A DNA stretch of 64,000 nucleotides from Lachnospiraceae bacterium (GTDB taxonomy: Bacteria > Bacillota > Clostridia > Lachnospirales > Lachnospiraceae). A program made the position numbers and the translations under genes. This document shows positions 45,407 to 53,712 of this stretch, piece by piece; positions within the stretch are counted from its first letter, which is position 1; every line of letters starts with the position of its first letter. The notes beneath the pieces are model-generated. The model saw only the letters and a program-made list of their open reading frames with translations. It ran no database searches and was not told the origin of the DNA. The stretch is taken from NCBI GenBank assembly GCA_029338735.1, contig JAQYAY010000023.1:56886-120885 (forward strand), in the 5' to 3' direction.

Positions 45407-48087
45407 GACTGATATCAGCATATATAGCCGGTTTCGGAAGGATCACCGACAGGAATATCACTTTTGAACCCGGACTGAATGAGATAATGGATGAAAATGG
45501 TAAGGGCAAGACGACTCTTGCCGTATTCATCAAATCAATGTTTTACGGACTCGAATATTCTCCGAGGAAGAGTTCGCTAACGGAGCGTGATCATTACAGA
45601 CCATGGAATGCCGGTACCTTCGGCGGGAATCTAGTCATTCTCGTCGGGAAAAAGAAGTACCGTATCGAGCGTACATTCGGCGGTACAGCCAAAGAAGATA
45701 CATTTGCACTTTTTGACGAGGATACGGGAGAGGCTTCCACAGACTATTCTGAGAAGATCGGAGAAGAGCTCTTCGAGGTAGACAGGGAGTCATTTGAGAA
45801 GAGTATCTTCGTCCCGCAGGGAGCACTCGAGACGAAGATCACGAGTCAGCTCAATGCCAAGATGGGAGGCCTGGGCTCGGTACAGGATGATATGAACCGT
45901 TACGACCAGGCAGTCGAGGCCATAGACAATGCGAGAAAGGTCTATACTGCGACGAGCAAGGTGAATCCGGGACTCATTAAACAGATCAATGAAAAGATCC
46001 GTGAGGAGAAGGAAAAGGCCGACCGTATTCCGAAGCTGCAGGAGGCCTATGATACCAAGGCTCATATGCTTCTTGAAAAAAGAGCACAGCTCCGTCAGCT
46101 CGAGTACAGGAAGAGCACCCTGTCAGATCAGCTCGCTGCGATCGCGAGAAGCGAGAAGTCTGTCGGAGTATATCAGGCGAAGAAGGATTCACTGAAGAAG
46201 CAGGAAGATGTGCTGCAGGGTCTCGATGATTTCTTTGCAAACGGACTTCCTGATGAAAAGGATATAGATGACCTTGAGAACCGTGAGCGTGAGCTGAGCC
46301 TCAATCGCAACCGCCGTGATATTCTTCGCGAGAAGCTGCCTGAGAAGGATGAGCAGGAATTCCTGGAGAATCTTTTTGCAGACCGCAGTATCTCCGAAGA
46401 TGATATAGATGAATGGAAAAAGGAATCTGAGACCATCAGGTCCCTTCGTATCAAGGGTGAGCATGTACAGATGTCCGATGACGAGCGCAACCAGCTCTCG
46501 GAACTCAGGGAGTTTTTCAAAAAAGGCACACCGGACGATGAGCAGATCCAGAATACACTTTCAGATATCAGCAGATGCAATGAGATATCAGGGCAGATGA
46601 AGTCTCTCGGAGAGACACATCAGAAGCACAGAGAAGCGGCCAATGGGATCAGGGAGACGCAGTCCATTCAGGAAGGTGTCTCGGGAATAGTGATTCTCGG
46701 ATTTATCACAGCAGTATTCTTCATGGCGAGCCTCTTCTTTTTCAATGCCGGTGAGCGCGGATCGCTCAGGATGATCCTTTTCATTGGCAGCTTCGTGGCA
46801 GGTGTTGTGTCTGCAGTAGTCTTTATCATGCAGATAATCCACCGGGCCGCAATGCAGAAGCAGTCGAAGTCGACGATGGAAGATGAACTGGTCGAATCGG
46901 AAAAGGATCTGTCGAAGCTCAGAAGTGAGTACCAGAAGCTCCACGACAGGGCACACGCATTTATTGAGAAGTATCCGGTTTCAGCCGATGACATGCAGCA
47001 GGCGCTTCTTGAGATCCATAGGAAAAAAGACCGCTTCGAGACTCTGAATGCAGAGGAAGCCAAACTGTCTGAGAATACATCAGGAATGGTTGAGGAGCTG
47101 TCAGAGCTCCAGCTCAAGCTGTATACCTCGCTGGATCCGTATGCCAAGGCCTTCGGAATTAATCTGTATGAGGATGCCAAAGAGGATGACCTGATAAAGA
47201 AGATTTCAGACAAGCTCGATGATTATCTCGAATTTGAGGAGAACAATCAGGAATATCAGAGGCTTGTAGCCACGATCAACAGTGAGACTCAGGGAATTCT
47301 GGCTGTGCTCAGGGCATATCCGCTGAAGACGGATATCACAGATCTGGCCGGCTGCCTGCGTGAGATCAGGCAGAATATGCTGCTCTATGGCAGCACTCAG
47401 AAGCAGATTGATGAACTTCAGGATGAGCTGAAGTCGCTGCATGTTGATGATCTCGCCAAGTCAGGCAAGTCTCTTCAGGAGCTTCAGGAAGAGCAGAAGA
47501 AGCTCGACGACGATATATCGAAGCAGAAGCAGTTTATAGCAGAAGACGTGAAAGAGCTTGATTCCCGTTCTGCTACACTTGTGGAATATGAAGAAGCGCG
47601 TGAGACACTCAGGGATCTGAATGCGAAGAAGGCATCATATGAGGAAAAGGTCGATCTCTATGAGGAGACCAAGAAGTATCTCCGGATTGCAAGAGAGAAT
47701 TTCCTCAAGGTATATATGGGACCTCTCAGGGAGCGGCTCAACTACTATATGAAGTCGCTGTATCCGGATTCAGATGACGCCATTCTGACAGATGATTTTG
47801 AGCTTGATATGAATCTGGCGGTATCTGTTTCTGGAAAAAGCGGTGGCGGCCGTACCAGAAGCAGCGATTATCTGTCAAAAGGCTATCAGGATCTCGCTTC
47901 ATTCTGCTCCCGTGCAGCGCTTATAGATGTGCTGTTCCGTCGTGAGGAACCGATGATCATTCTTGATGATCCGTTCGTCAATTTCGATGAAGAAAAATTA
48001 ACCGATGCGAAGAAGCTGATGCAGGAGCTGTCACAGAAGTACCAGATCATATACATGACCTGCCACGAGAGCCGGTCACTGAGGTGA
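45403..48087 (+). CDS. SbcC/YhaN-like SMC-type ATPase with a membrane hairpin in the coiled coil
   Basis: An 894-residue Rad50-like ATPase. The N-terminal half-site has MDENGKGKTTLAVFIKSMFY; the C-terminal half-site has signature-like YLSKGYQDLASFCSRAALID and Walker B PMIILDDPFVNFDEEKL. Between them lie long coiled coils. Where Rad50 has a zinc hook, this protein has no CxxC but two hydrophobic helices at about 425-447 and 457-479 (IVILGFITAVFFMASLFFF and MILFIGSFVAGVVSAVVF), so the coil tip should sit in the membrane. The same feature is known, to my recollection, in YhaN. It forms the partner of the preceding phosphoesterase (4-base overlap). Confidence 0.9.
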   Translation: MRLISAYIAGFGRITDRNITFEPGLNEIMDENGKGKTTLAVFIKSMFYGLEYSPRKSSLTERDHYRPWNAGTFGGNLVILVGKKKYRIERTFGGTAKEDTFALFDEDTGEASTDYSEKIGEELFEVDRESFEKSIFVPQGALETKITSQLNAKMGGLGSVQDDMNRYDQAVEAIDNARKVYTATSKVNPGLIKQINEKIREEKEKADRIPKLQEAYDTKAHMLLEKRAQLRQLEYRKSTLSDQLAAIARSEKSVGVYQAKKDSLKKQEDVLQGLDDFFANGLPDEKDIDDLENRERELSLNRNRRDILREKLPEKDEQEFLENLFADRSISEDDIDEWKKESETIRSLRIKGEHVQMSDDERNQLSELREFFKKGTPDDEQIQNTLSDISRCNEISGQMKSLGETHQKHREAANGIRETQSIQEGVSGIVILGFITAVFFMASLFFFNAGERGSLRMILFIGSFVAGVVSAVVFIMQIIHRAAMQKQSKSTMEDELVESEKDLSKLRSEYQKLHDRAHAFIEKYPVSADDMQQALLEIHRKKDRFETLNAEEAKLSENTSGMVEELSELQLKLYTSLDPYAKAFGINLYEDAKEDDLIKKISDKLDDYLEFEENNQEYQRLVATINSETQGILAVLRAYPLKTDITDLAGCLREIRQNMLLYGSTQKQIDELQDELKSLHVDDLAKSGKSLQELQEEQKKLDDDISKQKQFIAEDVKELDSRSATLVEYEEARETLRDLNAKKASYEEKVDLYEETKKYLRIARENFLKVYMGPLRERLNYYMKSLYPDSDDAILTDDFELDMNLAVSVSGKSGGGRTRSSDYLSKGYQDLASFCSRAALIDVLFRREEPMIILDDPFVNFDEEKLTDAKKLMQELSQKYQIIYMTCHESRSLR

Positions 48088-48091
48088 GCAT

Positions 48092-49234
48092 ATGGCAAAT
48101 ATCATGGATTACCTGGACTGGAGAGCGGATATTCCATTCTCGGTCGACCCTTACAATGAAGTAGACAATCTCGTTTTTTCCACGATGGCGTACATTGATT
48201 TCGATGGAGTTGTGCCGGGACTGGATAGGGACAACCCTCTGTCTGTCCATGAAGTGAATGAGAGATACTGGAGACGTCATTCTGAATCAGAGATCAGGGC
48301 CAGGGATGCTTTTGTCTCAGATGCTCCTTTTATCCTTCAGAAAATGGCCGGCAGCAGGCGATATAAAAATATGAAGCTGCTGCACTATATCAATGCGGTT
48401 AATGAAGATGTGACACTTCAGGTATCAGCTATCACAATCCTTCCGGGAGATGGTGCAGTCTATGTGGCGTATCGTGGAACTGATGATACTCTGATAGGGT
48501 GGAAAGAGGATTTTCTCTTTGCATACAAGGATATGACCGTGGGGCAGAAAGCATCGGTCGATTATCTGGACCGGACTCTTCTGTGCCTGCCGGAGGATCT
48601 GACACTCTATGTGGGAGGACATTCAAAGGGTGGCAATTTTGCAGTATTTGCGGCAGCTTTCTGCAATCAGCATATCAGGGACAGGATAAAGACTGTTTAT
48701 TCGAATGACGGGCCGGGCTTCGTGCAGGATGTGATCCACACGAAGGAATATCAGGCGATCAGAAGCAAGATGATAAAGTACACGCCAGAGTTCTCGTTTA
48801 TCGGCGGCCTCATGGCAGATGATGCCGAGCCAGTTGTAGTGAAGAGCGACGGAAACGGTGCATATCAGCATGATCCGTTCAGCTGGCAGGTCATGCGCAA
48901 CCACATGGTGCTTGCAGATGACATGACAGGTTCGAGCAAGATCCTGAATGATGCGCTTGGACGCTGGGTGTCGAATGAGTCTCCGGAGAAGAGGAAACAG
49001 TTTATCAATATCCTCTTTGATCTGTTCAAGGAAGCAGGCGTCACCAAAGCAAGCGAGCTCGGTAAAAACAAGATAAAGACCTCTGTTGCAATGATCAATG
49101 CACTCCGTAAGCTTGCGCCGGAAGACCGGTCAGCCTTTCTTTCAATCCTTAAGGATCTGGCAAAGAGCGGCGGAGACGCACTGAAGGATGCAATTCTCGA
49201 TGTGGAAATCGAAGCGAAAAATAATACGTGGTAA
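48092..49234 (+). CDS. DUF2974 (Mbeg1-like) alpha/beta-hydrolase family protein
   Basis: A 380-residue cytoplasmic protein of the DUF2974/Mbeg1-like family. It begins with the characteristic NIMDYLDWRADIPFSVDPYN and has the lipase-type core VYVAYRGTDDTLIGWKEDF, then the nucleophile elbow GGHSKGGNFA (Ser178 in GxSxG), then VYSNDGPGFV. The fold suggests a lipase or esterase; no substrate is established for the family. The C-terminal 90 residues are helical and basic. It starts four bases after the ATPase gene and ends the operon at a terminator. Confidence 0.86.
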   Translation: MANIMDYLDWRADIPFSVDPYNEVDNLVFSTMAYIDFDGVVPGLDRDNPLSVHEVNERYWRRHSESEIRARDAFVSDAPFILQKMAGSRRYKNMKLLHYINAVNEDVTLQVSAITILPGDGAVYVAYRGTDDTLIGWKEDFLFAYKDMTVGQKASVDYLDRTLLCLPEDLTLYVGGHSKGGNFAVFAAAFCNQHIRDRIKTVYSNDGPGFVQDVIHTKEYQAIRSKMIKYTPEFSFIGGLMADDAEPVVVKSDGNGAYQHDPFSWQVMRNHMVLADDMTGSSKILNDALGRWVSNESPEKRKQFINILFDLFKEAGVTKASELGKNKIKTSVAMINALRKLAPEDRSAFLSILKDLAKSGGDALKDAILDVEIEAKNNTW

Positions 49235-49237
49235 AGA

Positions 49238-49260
49238 AGAGCCCAGTCAGGGCTCTTTTT
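49238..49260 (+). terminator. Terminator after the DUF2974 gene
   Basis: AGAGCCC and GGGCTCT pair around AGTCA, followed by five T. The convergent minus-strand gene ends at its edge and may also use the hairpin. Confidence 0.92.
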
Positions 49261-51121
49261 ATTTGCTATTCAGAGAGAAGAACCATGGCAGGCGTTCTTT
49301 TCCATGTTCCTTCAGATTCGTATACTGCAGGCATTCATATTCCCATTCTTTGTGGAGCACATCTTTGTCACCCTTTTCCCATGAATGATAGTGCCCGTCA
49401 GTTCCCAGGTATCCGAGATGATTCAGAGCCGGGATGTCCTTCTGTAGGTTTTTCAGATAATAGTTGTAGTCAGCCATTTCCCATCCGGTATTTTCCAGCA
49501 TCATGGTGCCGAGATAGTTCGTGCTGGTGACTACATCCTGCTGTTCAGGAATGTCATAATTGGCCCAGATGAAGAAAGGAGTTGCATACCATTTTTCCTT
49601 CTGGTCCAGAGGCAGTTTGTCTACACCTTTGCCGCCTGAGACGACAGAGGTGAAATAGTTCGGAAGCGTCGGATAATGGTCTCCGAACATGACTATGATA
49701 GTCGGCTCATCATAATTTTTGAAATATTCTATCAGGTATCTGAGGGCTTTATCACTCAGCTTTTCAAGGGTCAGGAAATGATTGGCCTCTGTACTCATGA
49801 TTCCTTTTGTGGTGAGATCAGTTCCCAGATCATTGGCTGTATATCCGCCGTGATTCTGCATTGTCACATCAAACAGGAAAAATGGCTGGTCCTTATTTTT
49901 CTTATGAGCTATCACATCTACGATCTTCTCATAATTGGCCTGATCGCTGATATGACCATGGTACTTCAGTACATTTTTGTCGAAATCATCCTGTGTATAG
50001 AATCTGTCAAATCCCATCAGGCTGTATGCGGCTTTACGGTTCCAGTTGCTGCCCTTATACGGGTGCATGGCTGCTGTCTGGAATCCCTGAGCCTCGAGAG
50101 TGGATACAAGGGAGTATTCCTTCTGCGTGAAGTAGCTCACATACGGAACCATTCCCGGAAATCTTTTGACGGAATTGCCTGTCAGGAATTCATATTCGGT
50201 CTTGGCTGTTCCGCCGCCCGTGATGCAGACAAGGGTGTGGCCTTTGATCGTATTTTCCTTCATTGAATCATAGAATGGCATGATCTCATCCGGGGTGTTG
50301 AGCTTTCCGGCATAGTTGTAGTCAGCCCATGATTCGTTCATGATTGCGATGATATTTACTGGCTTTACGGTAGTTGTGGCATTGGATTTTTTCTCCAGTT
50401 GGGCTTTTCTTGCGATCTCTTCTGTCTCTATGGCGGAATAGCCGTCAGGCGGAGTCAGGCGCATGTATTTTGCCACGCAGAAGAATCCGACAGTTGTGCC
50501 ATATTCGTGATATGTCCTGATCGGAGCGAACAGGTCGGTCATGATTCCCAGAGCGCCATTCCAGTTGACATTCAGGTAGAATGGATATGCTGCGATCATG
50601 AATGCGGTGACGCCAATGCGCATCAGGATTTTCTTTACCTTATTCTTTTTTACGAGGACATAGTCAATTGGGATGAGCGTATATATGATAGTCAGCCCGA
50701 TTCCGGCTATGATATCAATGATCAGGGCACGGGTTGGTCTGAATGTATATGTGCCGGCGACCGTGGCGGCTGTTCTGATGCTGAAAAGGTCGATCAGCTG
50801 AAATGGTTCGCCACGTTCTGCGTATACGATGAAGAAGACTATCGTCATAGCAGACCAGATGATATGGATCAGAAGGACTGAACGCTTCAGACTGTTGAAC
50901 CAGAAGAATGCGATCAGATTCATGATGAAGATGCCGCCGATGTTCAGGAGCATATAGTACCATTTCATCTGCAACAGATCCGGATTGTTGACATATTCTA
51001 TTATAAAGAAGCACCAGGTATCTGCAATCAGCATCAGAAACAGATGGTACCAGCGTAGCTGTCTTCGTTTTTCCGTAGGCTTTTTGATATCAGGCCCGGC
51101 CTGCAACTCTGTATCACTCAT
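49259..51121 (-). CDS. LTA synthase/sulfatase-family membrane protein
   Basis: A 620-residue protein with five N-terminal membrane helices (residues about 25-215) and a large extracellular alkaline-phosphatase-fold domain. Family motifs are NIIAIMNESWADYNYAG, the GGGTAKTEYEFLTGNS loop and the metal site IVMFGDHYPTLPNYF. Enzymes of this family transfer phosphoglycerol from phosphatidylglycerol to a glycolipid or polysaccharide, or hydrolyse phosphodiesters. Modifying the local surface glycan is possible. It is last in a three-gene minus-strand operon and starts six bases after the glycosylase gene. No clear ribosome site precedes its ATG, so expression may depend on coupling. Confidence 0.9.
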   Translation of the reverse strand: MSDTELQAGPDIKKPTEKRRQLRWYHLFLMLIADTWCFFIIEYVNNPDLLQMKWYYMLLNIGGIFIMNLIAFFWFNSLKRSVLLIHIIWSAMTIVFFIVYAERGEPFQLIDLFSIRTAATVAGTYTFRPTRALIIDIIAGIGLTIIYTLIPIDYVLVKKNKVKKILMRIGVTAFMIAAYPFYLNVNWNGALGIMTDLFAPIRTYHEYGTTVGFFCVAKYMRLTPPDGYSAIETEEIARKAQLEKKSNATTTVKPVNIIAIMNESWADYNYAGKLNTPDEIMPFYDSMKENTIKGHTLVCITGGGTAKTEYEFLTGNSVKRFPGMVPYVSYFTQKEYSLVSTLEAQGFQTAAMHPYKGSNWNRKAAYSLMGFDRFYTQDDFDKNVLKYHGHISDQANYEKIVDVIAHKKNKDQPFFLFDVTMQNHGGYTANDLGTDLTTKGIMSTEANHFLTLEKLSDKALRYLIEYFKNYDEPTIIVMFGDHYPTLPNYFTSVVSGGKGVDKLPLDQKEKWYATPFFIWANYDIPEQQDVVTSTNYLGTMMLENTGWEMADYNYYLKNLQKDIPALNHLGYLGTDGHYHSWEKGDKDVLHKEWEYECLQYTNLKEHGKERLPWFFSLNSK

Positions 51122-51126
51122 GATTT

Positions 51127-51618
51127 TTATTTTAACGCATTATGGTAAAATCGCAACAGGTCATCAAGCCGCCATCTCGCATTCGCTGAAGATGTGGAGG
51201 GCAGGCAGACCGGTTTGATTCCATATATCGGATACTGGTACTTCATGTACAGATTATATGCGGTCTTGCCGTTTACAAAGATTCTGCTATCGATATTGGC
51301 TGTTGATAAAATCGGCTCCAGATCAGTGACTTTCACATCAGTTATCGAACTGTCAGAAGAACCTTTTATACGGCATGACTCAATCACATCATACAGAGCT
51401 ATATGACAGTCCTGTAATAGCTGTTTCTTTTCATCAATGCTATGAGGATCTGCTTTTTCAAAAACAGCCGCTATTACTTTCCAGAACCGGTTCGACGGAT
51501 GACCATAGTAGAATCCCTGCTCACGCGATTTGACCGATGGAAATGATCCGAGAATCAGAATATGGGACGAGTCGTCATAGAACGGCCCGAAAGTATGATC
51601 AGCTTTTTCTAATTCCAT
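51127..51618 (-). CDS. DNA-deoxyinosine glycosylase (uracil-DNA glycosylase superfamily)
   Basis: A 163-residue UDG-fold protein. It has the family opening GPFYDDSSHILILGSFPSVK, then REQGFYYGHPSNRFWKVIAA, and the C-terminal VCLPSTSSANARWRLDDLLR with the intercalation-type SxxN segment. Members of this group remove deoxyinosine, produced by adenine deamination, and some mismatched bases. The start follows the EamA gene stop with a one-base gap (TGAGATG), showing translational coupling. The combination with a membrane transporter and an LTA synthase-like gene gives no functional hint. Confidence 0.9.
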   Translation of the reverse strand: MELEKADHTFGPFYDDSSHILILGSFPSVKSREQGFYYGHPSNRFWKVIAAVFEKADPHSIDEKKQLLQDCHIALYDVIESCRIKGSSDSSITDVKVTDLEPILSTANIDSRIFVNGKTAYNLYMKYQYPIYGIKPVCLPSTSSANARWRLDDLLRFYHNALK

Positions 51619-51619
51619 C

Positions 51620-52036
51620 TCACATCACCATCACAAGTGTTCCTGCTGTCAGCAGGATCATTCCGATCACTGACTTGAATGTAAAAGATTCATGCAGGAA
51701 AATGAATGCAAGAATCAGCGTGATGACAGTACTCATTTTGTCGACAGGTACAACCTTGGATGCTTCGCCGAGCTGGAGTGCACGATAATAGCACAGCCAT
51801 GACGCGCCGGTTGCAAGACCAGACAGAATCAGAAATACCCAGCTCTTCGTGCTGATGCCGGATATACCGCCCTGCACATGGGTGAGAAAAACCATTCCCC
51901 ATGCCATTACAAGAACCACGCATGTCCTGATGGCAGTCGCGAGATTGGAGTCAACACCCTCAATACCGACCTTAGCCAGAATAGAAGTGAGCGCGGCAAA
52001 AACCGCAGAACCGATTGCAAAGACAAGCCAGACCAT
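51620..52036 (-). CDS. Half-size EamA/DMT-family membrane transporter
   Basis: A 138-residue membrane protein of five predicted helices, half the length of usual ten-helix EamA transporters. It should therefore act as a dimer, like the small EamA members. The sequence VFAALTSILAKVGIEGVDSN, GASWLCYYRALQLGEASKVV and a final GMILLTAGTLVMVM are typical. I chose the second Met of the track ORF (MVWLVFAIG) because CAGGGAGA precedes it. Substrate unknown. First gene of a minus-strand operon with its own promoter. Confidence 0.88.
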   Translation of the reverse strand: MVWLVFAIGSAVFAALTSILAKVGIEGVDSNLATAIRTCVVLVMAWGMVFLTHVQGGISGISTKSWVFLILSGLATGASWLCYYRALQLGEASKVVPVDKMSTVITLILAFIFLHESFTFKSVIGMILLTAGTLVMVM

Positions 52037-52086
52037 ATTGTTCTCCCTGGATTTCATAAAATCACGCTTTCATAGCTTTTTTTTCA

Positions 52087-52114
52087 ATTGTATATCACGA
52101 TTATCTGATGTCAA
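52087..52114 (-). promoter_or_regulatory. Promoter of the EamA-glycosylase-LTA synthase operon
   Basis: On the minus strand a perfect TTGACA, 16 bases and TACAAT lie about 50 bases before the start codon. Confidence 0.72.
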
Positions 52115-52169
52115 TATCCAGGACAACATATCGGCATAAATGTCTGAAAAAAATGGGTATATTTCCATC

Positions 52170-52197
52170 TTGCAACTTTCCAAAGATTATGTAACAA
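52170..52197 (+). promoter_or_regulatory. Possible promoter of the AI-2E family transporter gene
   Basis: TTGCAA, 16 bases and TAACAA lie about 38 bases before the ATG at 52236. Moderate match. Confidence 0.42.
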
Positions 52198-52235
52198 TAA
52201 ACCATAGTTATCATATATTTTCAGGAGAACAGTTT

Positions 52236-53618
52236 ATGTCCGAAGAACAGCAGACACATAGAAAAAAGCGAGCGAGCGAATACCTCTCGGATGAGGAAAA
52301 TGCCAGATACAGGGTCATAGCCAAAAGAGCATTTCTGGTAGGACTTGCGCTCATAATCATTTATTTTGTGATCAAGAGATGGAGCGGCCTGTCGGCAGAA
52401 TGGGATACGGTGAAGAAGGTATTCCAGCCGATTCTGTTCGGCTTTGTCATGGCGTATCTCACGAACCCGATCATGAAATTTTTCTCACGGATATTCAATG
52501 GCATTGCAGATGCAGTTGCAAAGAAGAGAAAGAAGCCGCGCAAAAAGCCGGAAAACGGCAGACCAGTAAAATGGATCAGGGTCCTGTCATCGATCCTTGC
52601 AATACTCGTACTGGTCGCAGCGGTAGTAGCCTTCCTTGTGCTCGTCGTACCGCAGTTCGTCTCTACTATGAACGAGCTCATCAATAATATCCATGAAAAA
52701 GTCCGCGGCGTCATCGACTGGGCGGACAGGATCACGAAGTACCGTTTCAAGGACGCCATGGATTCAGCCAGGGACAATCAGAATATCGACAATACGCTGG
52801 ACGAGCTCGTCGATTTCATCCGCAAGTACCTGAATCTCGAGAGCCAGAACCAGATCGTCTCGACGCTCACCAAATGGGGCATGAGCGTCGGAAAGACCGT
52901 CATCAATCTGATCATCGGCGTCTTCGTCTGTGTCTATGTACTGATTGACAAGGAATCGTTCAAGTCATGGACCAAGAAGCTGATCTATGCGATCTTCCCT
53001 GTGAAGCCGGCCAATCATATTGTGGAAACTGTCAGAAAAGCAGATGAGATATTTTATGGTTTCATAATTGGAAAAATCATCGATTCGATCATCATCGGTA
53101 TCATATGCTATGTGTTCATGCTCATACTCGGATTCCCGTATGCGATTGTGTGCTCGGTCATCATCGGAGTCACCAACGTCATCCCTATATTCGGACCATA
53201 TATTGGAGCAGTGCCTACTGTCTGCCTGATCTTTGTCAACAACCCGATGCAGGGAATCTATTTCCTGATCTTTGTCATCGTGCTGCAACAGTTCGACGGC
53301 AATTTCCTCGGACCGAAGATCCTCGGGGATTCGACAGGAGTATCACCGTTCTGGGTGGTATTTGCCATTGTAGTCGGAGGCGGTCTGTTCGGTATACCGG
53401 GCATGATCATCGGCGTTCCTACGGTGTCGCTCATACTCTGGGTGATCAGGCGAATTGCAGATCACTATCTGAGCCACAGGAAAATGCCGGTAGCACCGGG
53501 GGATTATGGAAAGCTGAATTACATAGATCCGAAGACGAAGGAGCCTGTTATGAAAACACATGAAATAAGGCACAACAGACAGGTTATCAAGGGTTTTCAT
53601 TTCAAAAAGAAAAAGTAA
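52236..53618 (+). CDS. AI-2E family transporter (TqsA/PerM-type membrane protein)
   Basis: A 460-residue protein of the PF01594 family with seven to eight hydrophobic helices. It shows the typical FGFVMAYLTNPIMKFFSRIF near the start, an extracytoplasmic helical region (residues about 175-240) and the conserved FPYAIVCSVIIGVTNVIPIF GPYIG segment followed by FDGNFLGPKILGDSTGVSPF. Members export autoinducer-2 or exchange ions; substrate cannot be inferred here. I chose the ATG after TCAGGAGA; the longer track ORF adds 32 residues without a site or membrane logic. A Lys-rich tail (HFKKKK) ends the protein. Confidence 0.9.
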   Translation: MSEEQQTHRKKRASEYLSDEENARYRVIAKRAFLVGLALIIIYFVIKRWSGLSAEWDTVKKVFQPILFGFVMAYLTNPIMKFFSRIFNGIADAVAKKRKKPRKKPENGRPVKWIRVLSSILAILVLVAAVVAFLVLVVPQFVSTMNELINNIHEKVRGVIDWADRITKYRFKDAMDSARDNQNIDNTLDELVDFIRKYLNLESQNQIVSTLTKWGMSVGKTVINLIIGVFVCVYVLIDKESFKSWTKKLIYAIFPVKPANHIVETVRKADEIFYGFIIGKIIDSIIIGIICYVFMLILGFPYAIVCSVIIGVTNVIPIFGPYIGAVPTVCLIFVNNPMQGIYFLIFVIVLQQFDGNFLGPKILGDSTGVSPFWVVFAIVVGGGLFGIPGMIIGVPTVSLILWVIRRIADHYLSHRKMPVAPGDYGKLNYIDPKTKEPVMKTHEIRHNRQVIKGFHFKKKK

Positions 53619-53623
53619 AGTTT

Positions 53624-53652
53624 TTGACAGTATCCGTTCACTATGCTAAACT
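53624..53652 (+). promoter_or_regulatory. Promoter nested in a terminator, upstream of the TPR-AAA gene
   Basis: TTGACA, 17 bases and TAAACT. The -10 coincides with the loop of the terminator hairpin at 53632-53671, and the -35 lies just before the stem. Confidence 0.65.
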
Positions 53653-53671
53653 ATAGTGAGCGGATTTTTTT
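53632..53671 (+). terminator. Terminator after the AI-2E family transporter gene
   Basis: ATCCGTTCACTAT pairs with ATAGTGAGCGGAT (one G-T position) around an eight-base loop, followed by seven T. Confidence 0.92.
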
Positions 53672-53712
53672 GACTATAAGAAGAGCGACAGAGCTTTTTT
53701 TGAGGTAATAAA

